Source: Paenibacillus pasadenensis DSM 19293 (GTDB lineage Bacteria; Bacillota; Bacilli; Paenibacillales; Paenibacillaceae). Taken from it: a DNA stretch of 64,000 bases. A program made the position numbers and the translations under genes. Positions 17,888 to 26,122 of this stretch are shown here, one piece after another. The DNA lies in assembly GCF_000422485.1 (NCBI RefSeq), contig NZ_KE383847.1, positions 62,968 through 126,967 on the forward strand, in the 5' to 3' direction. The number at the start of each line of letters is the position of its first letter. The first letter of the stretch is position 1. The notes under the pieces are model-generated. The model ran no database searches and was not told the DNA's origin. It was given only the letters and a program-made list of their open reading frames with translations.

Positions 17888-20328
17888 GCCTGTTCCCTCC
17901 CCGCGGCCGCGAGCGGCTCGAAATTTTTGCGCAGCTCCGGATCGCCGACGATCTCCTTCCAGGGGTCCTCAAGCGTGGCGAGAGCCTCCTGCAGGCGCTC
18001 GTTCAAGGCGATCCGCTCCTCCGCAGAGGCCAGCGCCTCCCGAATGGAGCCGATCCCGACGCGCTCGACCCAGTGGGCGGTCCGCTCGCCCCATGACGCC
18101 GTTTCCCGATAGTATTGAAGGAAAGCGCCGGACCACTCCATCACTTCCTCTTCCGTGCGCACGACGCCGATCAGGTCGGTGGCCCGCACCTTGACGCCGC
18201 CGTTGCCGCCCGCATGCAGCTCCCAGCCGCCGTCGATCGCGACGACGCCGAAGTCCTTGATCGTCGCCTCGGCGCAGTTGCGCGGGCAGCCGGATACGGC
18301 CATCTTGAACTTGGCGGGCGTGCTGATGCGCTCGTAGGCTTTTTCCAGCCGGATCCCCATGCCCATCGCGTCCTGCGTGCCGAAGCGGCAGAACGTGTCG
18401 CCGACGCAGGTCTTGACGGTGCGCAGAGCTTTGCCGTACGCGCTGCCCGACGCCATGCCGAGCTCCTCCCACATGCGGGGCAGATCCTCCTTGCGCACGC
18501 CGAGCAGGTCGAGCCGCTGGCCGCCGGTGAACTTGACGAGCGGCACCCGGAAGCGCTCGGCCACGTCCGCGATATGCTTCAGCTCGGCGGGACTCGTCAC
18601 GCCGCCGTAGATCCGGGGCACGACGGAGAACGTGCCGTCCTTCTGGATGTTGGCGTGGTAGCGCTCGTTCGCGAAGCGGGATTCCTTCTCGTCGCGATGC
18701 GAGCCGGGCTGCAGCATGCCCAGGTAGTAGTTGAGCGCGGGCCGGCACTTGGAGCAGCCCTCGGGCTGGCTCCAGCCGAGCACGTGCATCGTCTCCCTCA
18801 CGCCGGAGAGGCCCATCGAGGAGATGGCCTCGACGATCTCCTCGCGGCCGAGCGCGGTGCAGCCGCAGATGCCCTCCTTGACCTGGACGACGGCGTCGCC
18901 GGCGGTCAGCTCCAGCAGCCCCTCGACGAGCGGCTTGCAGCCGCCGCAGGAGGCGGACGCCTTCGTGCACGCCTTGATGGCGCCGAGGCTCGTGCAGCCG
19001 CCGGAGACGATGGCCTGGACGACCGCCTCCTTGCTGACGCCGTTGCAGCCGCAGACGATCTCGTCGTCCGGCATCGCGGCGAGCCGCTCCAGCGGCGAGG
19101 CGGCGGTCGCGCCGCCGGAGCCCGGAGCGAAGCCGAGCAGGAGCTCCTTCTCGCGTCCGGCGATCGGCTCGCCGCTCTTGATCAGGTTGAACAGCATCGC
19201 TCCGTCCGAGGTGTCGCCGAACAGCACCGCGCCTTCCAGCCGGTCGCCGCGCACGACGAGCTTCTTGTAGACGCCGTCCACCTCGTCCTGCCAGCGCAGG
19301 GACCGGGAGCCTTCCCCGCCCATGTAGTCTCCCGCCGAAAAGACATCCACGCCCGAAACCTTCAGCTTGGTCGACGTGACCGACCCCTTGTAGCCCTCCG
19401 TCGGCACGCCGGCCAAATGCTTGGCGAGCACGGCGCCCTGCTCGTAGAGCGGTGCGACGAGGCCATAAGCGATGCCGTCGTGCTCGGCGCACTCGCCGAG
19501 GGCGTAGACGCCGGGCGCGCTCGTCGCCAGCTCGTCGCCGACGATGACGCCGCGCCGCGTCGCGATGCCCGCTGCGGCGGCCAGCTCCGCGTTCGGCACG
19601 ATGCCGACGGCCATGACGACGAGGTCGGCGTCCAGACGGCTTCCGTCCCGGAATTTCAGCCCGGAGGCGCGCTTCCGGCCGGTGATCTCCGCCGTCTGGG
19701 CGTTCAGCCGGAACTTCATGCCTTGCTGCTCCAGCTCCTGCTGCAGCATCAGGCTGGCCGCCGGGTCCAGCTGGCGGTTCATGAGCAGGGCGGAGTTGTG
19801 CACGACCGTGACGTCCATGCCGAGGTTGAGCAGGCCGCGGGCGGCCTCCAGCCCGAGCAGGCCGCCGCCGATGACGGCCGCCCGGCGGTAGGTCCGGGAA
19901 GCCTCCAGCATCGTTTCGCAGTCGCGGATGTCGCGGAACCCGATGACGCCTTCCTTGTCGGCGCCGGGCACCGGGAGGAGATAGGCCCGCGACCCGGTCG
20001 CCAGCAGCAGCACGTCATAGGAGGCGCTGACGCCTTGATCCGACGTGACCGTGCGCATGGCGGTATCGATGGAGGCGACGGGATGCCCGGCGTGAAGCGT
20101 GATGCCGTTGTCCTCGTACCAGCTCCAATCGTTGAGCACGATATCCTGCAGTCCCGCTCCGCCGTCCGCGAGCACGGTGCTGAGCTGGATGCGGTTGTAG
20201 TTCGGATGCGGCTCCGCGCCGAAGACCGTGATCGAGTAGGCGTCCGGCGCCAGCTTCAGCAGATGCTCGATGCAGCGGATGCCGGCCATGCCGTTGCCGA
20301 CGAGGACAAGCTTCTTGGGGATGGTCAT
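17884..20328 (-). CDS. nirB: Assimilatory nitrite reductase [NAD(P)H] large subunit
   Basis: An 814-aa cytoplasmic enzyme that reduces nitrite to ammonium. Order of domains: FAD/NAD(P)H pyridine nucleotide-disulfide oxidoreductase (LVLVGNGMAGIRCIEHLL; second dinucleotide fold AAVIGGGLLGLEAARGLL), BFD-like [2Fe-2S] domains (VCGCNGVSKEAVVQAI with ASCGGCKPL; then CGCTALG), and the siroheme/4Fe-4S domain. The siroheme cysteines are in KTCVGDTFCRFG (about 641/647) and SGCPRNCAEA (about 678/682). First gene of nirB-nirD-cobA, behind an ANTAR-type leader and a GlnR/TnrA box. AAAGGAG precedes the ATG. Confidence 0.95.
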   Translation of the reverse strand: MTIPKKLVLVGNGMAGIRCIEHLLKLAPDAYSITVFGAEPHPNYNRIQLSTVLADGGAGLQDIVLNDWSWYEDNGITLHAGHPVASIDTAMRTVTSDQGVSASYDVLLLATGSRAYLLPVPGADKEGVIGFRDIRDCETMLEASRTYRRAAVIGGGLLGLEAARGLLNLGMDVTVVHNSALLMNRQLDPAASLMLQQELEQQGMKFRLNAQTAEITGRKRASGLKFRDGSRLDADLVVMAVGIVPNAELAAAAGIATRRGVIVGDELATSAPGVYALGECAEHDGIAYGLVAPLYEQGAVLAKHLAGVPTEGYKGSVTSTKLKVSGVDVFSAGDYMGGEGSRSLRWQDEVDGVYKKLVVRGDRLEGAVLFGDTSDGAMLFNLIKSGEPIAGREKELLLGFAPGSGGATAASPLERLAAMPDDEIVCGCNGVSKEAVVQAIVSGGCTSLGAIKACTKASASCGGCKPLVEGLLELTAGDAVVQVKEGICGCTALGREEIVEAISSMGLSGVRETMHVLGWSQPEGCSKCRPALNYYLGMLQPGSHRDEKESRFANERYHANIQKDGTFSVVPRIYGGVTSPAELKHIADVAERFRVPLVKFTGGQRLDLLGVRKEDLPRMWEELGMASGSAYGKALRTVKTCVGDTFCRFGTQDAMGMGIRLEKAYERISTPAKFKMAVSGCPRNCAEATIKDFGVVAIDGGWELHAGGNGGVKVRATDLIGVVRTEEEVMEWSGAFLQYYRETASWGERTAHWVERVGIGSIREALASAEERIALNERLQEALATLEDPWKEIVGDPELRKNFEPLAAAGREQA

Positions 20329-20384
20329 CGTGAAAGCTCCTTTCGGATCGGCGGCCTGCGCCGCCGGGAATCGGATGAAGACAG

Positions 20385-20450
20385 AAAAAGCCTGCGGGAA
20401 AGCCGGAATGGACGGAGAAAAGCGCCGTCGGCCGGGATTCCTGCAGGCTT
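20385..20450 (-). terminator. Conditional terminator in the nirB leader
   Basis: Arms AAGCCTGC-a-GGAA (20450-20438) and TTCC-c-GCAGGCTT (20400-20388) pair with one mismatch, followed by TTTTT. It overlaps antiterminator hairpin P2. Confidence 0.82.
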
Positions 20451-20482
20451 CGTTGCCGTAGGATGGATACGCCGTTGTATCC
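20385..20482 (-). promoter_or_regulatory. ANTAR-type antiterminator leader of nirB
   Basis: Within the 176-nt nirB leader (minus strand), hairpin P1 is GGATAC-AACGGC-GTATCC (20482-20465). Hairpin P2 has the core GGC-AACGAA-GCC within 20463-20439. Both hexaloops have A at position 1 and G at position 4, the known ANTAR recognition pattern. The 3' arm of P2 is also the 5' arm of an intrinsic terminator (20450-20385, AAGCCTGC/GCAGGCTT then U-run). P2 and the terminator are therefore mutually exclusive. Confidence 0.82.
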
Positions 20483-20510
20483 GGAACTGCAATTGAATTG
20501 GGTTAGAGCA

Positions 20511-20539
20511 ACTATACGTCACGACCGCGTTTGTGTCAA
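20511..20539 (-). promoter_or_regulatory. nirB promoter
   Basis: On the minus strand TTGACA (20539-20534), 17-bp spacer, TATAGT (20516-20511). The -35 is part of a GlnR/TnrA box. Confidence 0.8.
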
Positions 20540-20550
20540 TATAGCTTACA
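20534..20550. promoter_or_regulatory. GlnR/TnrA box at the nirB promoter
   Basis: TGTCA-N7-TTACA matches the consensus TGTNAN7TNACA fully. One half-site coincides with the -35 hexamer. Confidence 0.78.
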
Positions 20551-20595
20551 TAAATTCCGGATCTTTTTCTTTTCAATGAATTTCAGGCGCATCTA

Positions 20596-20624
20596 TCGAC
20601 AATCCGAAAAGGATTGTGTTATAA
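20596..20624 (+). promoter_or_regulatory. Promoter of the ANTAR regulator gene
   Basis: TCGACA (20596-20601), 17-bp spacer, TTATAA (20619-20624). A GlnR/TnrA box overlaps the -10. Confidence 0.7.
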
Positions 20625-20633
20625 AAATTTACA
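20617..20633. promoter_or_regulatory. GlnR/TnrA box at the ANTAR gene promoter
   Basis: TGTTA-N7-TTACA fits TGTNAN7TNACA fully and covers the -10 region, a position suited to repression. Confidence 0.75.
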
Positions 20634-20677
20634 CAGAACGATTCGATGATTCAGGAAGCGGAAAGGAGCGGATGTCC

Positions 20678-21304
20678 ATGCGCGCGATCGTCCTGATCGC
20701 TCCGAGGGAACGCGGAGCGGGGCCGGCAGCGGGAGCGGCAGAGGCCGGGCCGAAGCCGGAGGCGCTGCTGCGCGCATGCGGCTATGCCGTGCTGCGCGCG
20801 GCGACGGCGCAGCAGGCGGAGACGGTGCTGCCGGAGGCGGATGCGGCCGTGCTGCACATGCCCCTGCCGGAGGTGGGCGGCTGGCGCGGCGCGCTGGCCG
20901 GAGGGCGGCCGGTGCCGCTGCTCTGGTGGTGCAGCGCCGAGGCGATGGGCCGCTCGGCGGCGGCTTGCGAGGACGACGTGCGGCTCGACGGCCTGCTCAC
21001 TCCCGGCATGAGCGCGGGCGAGGTGCACTGGGCGCTGCAGCTGGCCGGCAAGGCCTGCATGGAGCGGCGGCAATGGGAAGAGGAGCGCAAGCGGCTCATG
21101 GCCCGGCTGGAGGAGCGCAAGTGGATCGACATGGCCAAGGGCATCCTGGCGGAGACGCGCGGCCTGAGCGAGGCCGAGGCGTACGAGCTGCTGCGCTCGC
21201 AGGCGATGGAGGAGCGGCGGCGCATGGTCGACGTCGCCACCTCGATCGTCAAGGTGTACCAGCTGCTGCAGGACAACACGAAGAAGGGGGCGAGGCGCCC
21301 ATGA
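20678..21304 (+). CDS. ANTAR-domain transcription antiterminator (NasT-like)
   Basis: A 208-aa RNA-binding regulator. The first 120 residues resemble a receiver fold without clear phosphorylation residues (no conserved Asp pair at the start, no clear phospho-acceptor). A short coiled coil follows, then the ANTAR domain (about 140-205) with the diagnostic block WIDMAKGILAETRGLSEAEAYELLRSQAM, then ERRRMVDVATSIV. ANTAR proteins bind paired hexaloop hairpins and prevent termination; three such leaders lie in this window. The start at 20678 is preferred because AGGAG stands 9 bp upstream; an ATG at 20672 is only 3 bp from it. It overlaps the next gene by 4 bp (ATGA). Confidence 0.88.
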   Translation: MRAIVLIAPRERGAGPAAGAAEAGPKPEALLRACGYAVLRAATAQQAETVLPEADAAVLHMPLPEVGGWRGALAGGRPVPLLWWCSAEAMGRSAAACEDDVRLDGLLTPGMSAGEVHWALQLAGKACMERRQWEEERKRLMARLEERKWIDMAKGILAETRGLSEAEAYELLRSQAMEERRRMVDVATSIVKVYQLLQDNTKKGARRP

Positions 21305-22341
21305 TCGAGCTGCTCAAGGAAGTGGGACGAGGCAAGCGGGGGGCCAAGGATCTCGGCTACGAGGATGCGGCGAGGGCGGCGGAGGCGATCCTCGGCGGGA
21401 GCGCGACGCCGGCTCAGGTCGGCGCGTTCCTGATCGCGGAGCGGATCAAGATGGAGAGCGTGGAGGAGATCGAGGCGTTCGTCCGGGTGTGCCGCTCCTA
21501 CGCGGAGCGGGACGGACAGCAGGGAGGCGTCGACCTGGCCGGACCGTACGACGGGCGCAAGCGCTCGTTCATGGCGACGTTCCCGACGGCGTTCGTGCTG
21601 GCGGCGGGCGGATTGCCAGCGACGCTGCACGGCGCCGCACCGCTTCCTCCCAAATGGGGCATCACCCTGCACTCCCTGCTGGAAGCGGCGGGCCTGCGCC
21701 CGGACCGGCTGCCGCGCGCCGCGCTGCAGGCGGCCGCCCGCCGCACGGGCGTGCTCTACGTCCCGGCGGAGAGCTGGTGCCCGCCGCTCGCGCGGCTGCG
21801 CCCGATCCGCGAGCAGCTCGGCCTGCGGACGGTGCTCAACACGGCGGAGAAGCTGCTCGACTACGGAGGCTCGCCGCATCTCGTGTTCGGCGTCTACCAC
21901 AACACCGTGCTGGAGCGGATCGCGCGCCTGCTGACGGGGCTCGGCTACGGGCGCTCGCTGGTCATCCAGGGCGCCGAGGGCTCGGAGGACGTGCATGCGG
22001 GCCGTCCGACGCGCATGTATGTCGTGGAGAACGGAGAAGCGCGCCTGCAGGTGATCGATCCGGAAGCGCTCGGCCTCGAGCTGGAGGACGAGGAGCGCGA
22101 CTGGACGGCGGAGCAGCAGCTGGCGGCGGCCGAAGCGGTGCTCGCCGGCGAGGGCACGGTCGCCCATGCCGGGGCGGTGCAGCTCAACGCCGCGCTGCGG
22201 CTGCAGCTGGCGGGCCGCGCCGGCTCGCTGGAGGAGGGCGTGTACATCGCCAAGGCGCTGCTCGACGACGGCTCGGCGCTGGCGGCCTACCGCGAATGGC
22301 GGGAGATGCTGGCGGCGCCGGGCGCGGAAGCGGCGGAGTAG
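21301..22341 (+). CDS. TrpD2-like glycosyltransferase-family-3 protein
   Basis: A 346-aa protein related to anthranilate phosphoribosyltransferase. The N-terminal helical domain (YEDAARAAEAILGGSATPAQVGAFLIAERIKMES) is typical. Where true TrpD has the catalytic GTGGD motif, this protein has DLAGPYDGRKRS, as in TrpD2/YbiB-type paralogues that are not tryptophan enzymes. No other trp gene is near. It is translationally coupled to the ANTAR gene, so it may sense a ligand or nucleic acid and control the antiterminator (inference). The exact biochemical function is unknown. Confidence 0.78.
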   Translation: MIELLKEVGRGKRGAKDLGYEDAARAAEAILGGSATPAQVGAFLIAERIKMESVEEIEAFVRVCRSYAERDGQQGGVDLAGPYDGRKRSFMATFPTAFVLAAGGLPATLHGAAPLPPKWGITLHSLLEAAGLRPDRLPRAALQAAARRTGVLYVPAESWCPPLARLRPIREQLGLRTVLNTAEKLLDYGGSPHLVFGVYHNTVLERIARLLTGLGYGRSLVIQGAEGSEDVHAGRPTRMYVVENGEARLQVIDPEALGLELEDEERDWTAEQQLAAAEAVLAGEGTVAHAGAVQLNAALRLQLAGRAGSLEEGVYIAKALLDDGSALAAYREWREMLAAPGAEAAE

Positions 22342-22387
22342 CGTGCCGTCGCAGCGGCTTTCGGACTCCGCCCTCATGCTCTCTGCC

Positions 22388-22451
22388 TTGACAAGCCGAA
22401 ACGGCCCGTGATATATAAACGTTGCTGGCACTCGAGCGAAGAGAGTGCTAA
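22388..22451 (+). promoter_or_regulatory. htpG promoter with CIRCE operator
   Basis: TTGACA (22388-22393), 18-bp spacer, TATATA (22412-22417). Directly downstream CTGGCACTC-N9-GAGTGCTAA (22425-22451) matches the HrcA-binding CIRCE element, with two mismatches in the left arm and a perfect right arm. Confidence 0.85.
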
Positions 22452-22480
22452 GCTTCATGCACGAAGAGGAGAGAGTCGAA

Positions 22481-24358
<1,878 letters not shown>

Positions 24359-24373
24359 TTCTGCCTTGAAGTC

Positions 24374-24415
24374 AAAAGCCCCGGAGCCGCTCTCCAGCGG
24401 ACCCGGGGCTTTTTG
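24374..24415. terminator. Bidirectional terminator between htpG and narK
   Basis: AAAAGCCCCGG pairs with CCGGGGCTTTTT, with an inner CCGCT/AGCGG stem. It can serve the convergent htpG and nitrate transporter genes. Confidence 0.9.
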
Positions 24416-24452
24416 CCATGCTTGCAAGAGCGGCTGCGGGACGCGGCCTTCG

Positions 24453-25715
24453 CTACAGCTCGGCCGAGGCGGAGGCGGGGGCTGCGGCGGGCGCCGGCGC
24501 CGCGGCCGGAGCGGCCTTGCCGCCGCCGTAGCCCATCCAGCCATGCCGCCAGCGCAGCTGCATGACGACGATCAGCGCCATCGCCGCTGCCGCCACGAGG
24601 CTCAGGATGAGGAAGCCCGGCGTGTAGCTGCCGGTCGACTGGTACAGCCGGCCGAGCACGAGCGGCAGCGCGTAGCCGCCGAGGCCGCCGGCCGCGCCGA
24701 CGATGCCGGTCATGAGGCCGAGCTCGCGGCCGAAGCGCTGCGGCACGAGCTGGAACACCGAGCCGTTGCCGGCGCCGAGGCACATCATGCCGACGAACAG
24801 AAGCGCCAGCGTGACGGGCAGCGGCGGCAGCGCCGAGACGGAGGCGAGCAGCAGCGCCGCGCCGCCGTACAGGATCGTCAGCATGCGGGCGCCGCCGAAG
24901 CGGTCGGACAGATAGCCGCCGATGGGGCGGAACAGGCTGCCCCCGATGACGCACAGCGTCGTGAAGTCGGCGGCCCGCACCGGGGCGAGGCCGTATTGGG
25001 CGTTGAAGAAGATCGTCAGGTAGTTGGAGAGTCCGACGAAGCCGCCGAACGTGACCGCGTAGAGCGCGCAGAACACCCAGGCGTCCCGCTGCTTCATGAT
25101 GCCCGCGTATTCCGCGGGACGGCGCGGAGCCGGACGGTCCGGGCTGTTGCGGGCGAGCAGCGTGAACAGGACGAGCACGACGGCGATCGGGATGATGGCG
25201 AGGCCGAATACGATTTCCCAGCTGCCGTAATGCGCCGCGAGGCGGTTGGCGAACAGGGTGGCGAAGACGGTGCCGCTGTTGCCTGCGCCGGCGATGCCCA
25301 TCGCCAGCCCCTGATGCTCCTTGGGGTACCACTGTCCGGCAAGCGGCAGGGCGGCGGCGAACGAGGCGCCGGCGACGCCGAGCAGCAGGGCGACGGCGTA
25401 CAGCTGCTCGAGGCTGTCCACGACCTGCCAGCCGAGCACGAGCGGGACGATCGAGACGAGCATGCCGATCTGTCCGGTCCGCTTGGGGCCGATATAGTCG
25501 GCCAGGAAGCCGAAGACGAGCCTCAGGATCGAGCCGCCGAGCACCGGCAGCGCGACCAGGTTCGCCTTCTGCACGGGCGTCATCGGGAAGTCCGCCGCGA
25601 TGACGACGGCCAGCGGCCCGATCATCACCCAGATCATGAAGCTGACGTCGAAGTACAGGAATGCGCTCAGCAGCGTCTTTTTGTCTCCGCTTTGCCAGAA
25701 GCTTTTTCTCTCCAT
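24453..25715 (-). CDS. Nitrate/nitrite transporter, NarK/NasA family
   Basis: A 420-aa major facilitator of the nitrate-nitrite porter family with about 12 membrane segments. Two glycine-rich family motifs are visible: AGAGNSGTVFATLFANRLA in the first half and GIVGAAGGLGGYALP in the second. The last 30 residues are an Ala/Pro-rich tail. By position among nirBD and nasBC it is the assimilatory uptake system, like B. subtilis NasA. The ATG at 25715 follows GGAGAGGAAC. Expression is expected to depend on the leader antiterminator and the GlnR-type box upstream. Confidence 0.9.
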   Translation of the reverse strand: MERKSFWQSGDKKTLLSAFLYFDVSFMIWVMIGPLAVVIAADFPMTPVQKANLVALPVLGGSILRLVFGFLADYIGPKRTGQIGMLVSIVPLVLGWQVVDSLEQLYAVALLLGVAGASFAAALPLAGQWYPKEHQGLAMGIAGAGNSGTVFATLFANRLAAHYGSWEIVFGLAIIPIAVVLVLFTLLARNSPDRPAPRRPAEYAGIMKQRDAWVFCALYAVTFGGFVGLSNYLTIFFNAQYGLAPVRAADFTTLCVIGGSLFRPIGGYLSDRFGGARMLTILYGGAALLLASVSALPPLPVTLALLFVGMMCLGAGNGSVFQLVPQRFGRELGLMTGIVGAAGGLGGYALPLVLGRLYQSTGSYTPGFLILSLVAAAAMALIVVMQLRWRHGWMGYGGGKAAPAAAPAPAAAPASASAEL

Positions 25716-25767
25716 CGTAGGTTCCTCTCCTTTGTCGACCGGCAGCCGCGATCCGGAGCCGAAGCCG

Positions 25768-25808
25768 CAAAAAGCCGCAGTCCGTCCCTGCTGGGGGAGG
25801 ACTGCGGC
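25768..25808 (-). terminator. Conditional terminator in the nitrate transporter leader
   Basis: A perfect 10-bp stem GCCGCAGTCC/GGACTGCGGC followed by TTTTT on the minus strand. It overlaps hairpin P2. Confidence 0.85.
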
Positions 25809-25846
25809 ATCATTGCCGGCGCATCGGCCCGTACGGCGCTGTACGG
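25768..25846 (-). promoter_or_regulatory. ANTAR-type antiterminator leader of the nitrate transporter
   Basis: On the minus strand, P1 is CCGTAC-AGCGCC-GTACGG (25846-25829). P2 has the core CGGC-AATGAT-GCCG (25818-25805). Both hexaloops have A1 and G4. P2 overlaps the 5' arm of a terminator (25808-25768, GCCGCAGTCC/GGACTGCGGC then TTTTT). Confidence 0.82.
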
Positions 25847-25864
25847 TCGTGTTTGACAAGTTCG

Positions 25865-25894
25865 AGTATAGGGACGGAGCGGCTCTCGTGTCAA
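25865..25894 (-). promoter_or_regulatory. Nitrate transporter promoter
   Basis: On the minus strand TTGACA (25894-25889), 18-bp spacer, TATACT (25870-25865). Confidence 0.78.
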
Positions 25895-25905
25895 TATAGC
25901 TGACG
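25889..25905. promoter_or_regulatory. GlnR/TnrA-type box, transporter side
   Basis: TGTCA-N7-TGACG has one mismatch to TGTNAN7TNACA. It is half of a perfect 19-bp inverted repeat (25889-25907 with 25927-25945) between the divergent promoters. Confidence 0.68.
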
Positions 25906-25928
25906 CAATTTTATTTTCGGTTCAACTG

Positions 25929-25945
25929 CGTCAGCTATATTGACA
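25929..25945. promoter_or_regulatory. GlnR/TnrA-type box, moeA side
   Basis: CGTCA-N7-TGACA has one mismatch to the consensus and overlaps the -35 of the rightward promoter. Confidence 0.68.
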
Positions 25946-25968
25946 TCATTTTATGAGTCCGCTAAGCT
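25940..25968 (+). promoter_or_regulatory. Promoter of the moeA-nasB-nasC-mobA-mobB operon
   Basis: TTGACA (25940-25945), 17-bp spacer, TAAGCT (25963-25968). Confidence 0.7.
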
Positions 25969-25982
25969 GAAACCAAACCTTC

Positions 25983-26068
25983 CGGCACAATGGCGTGCCG
26001 CTGGACCGAGAGCAACGAAGCCCTCTTCTTCTTCGCGCCTGGAGCGCGGATGGAAGCGGGCTTTTTTT
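25983..26068 (+). promoter_or_regulatory. ANTAR-type antiterminator leader of the nitrate reductase operon
   Basis: P1 is CGGCAC-AATGGC-GTGCCG (25983-26000). P2 is GAGAGC-AACGAA-GCCCTC with one mismatch (26008-26025). Both hexaloops carry A1 and G4. The 3' side of P2 is shared with the 5' arm of a terminator at 26018-26068. Confidence 0.82.
26018..26068 (+). terminator. Conditional terminator in the nitrate reductase operon leader
   Basis: AAGCCCTCTTC (26018-26028) pairs with GAAGCGGGCTT (26053-26063) with one mismatch, with an inner CGCGC hairpin and a T-run of seven. Confidence 0.8.
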
Positions 26069-26122
26069 CTTGCTCGAAGCGGGAGGCGGCGTCGATCGGG
26101 ACGGACAGAGGGGGCGGACGAG

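Noticed and set aside
18115..20496. A 793-codon plus-strand frame opposite nirB
   Set aside because: Antisense shadow of nirB with no domain similarity.
21301..22341. Reading the TrpD-like gene as a tryptophan biosynthesis enzyme
   Set aside because: The GTGGD catalytic motif is absent, no other trp gene is near, and it is coupled to an ANTAR regulator.
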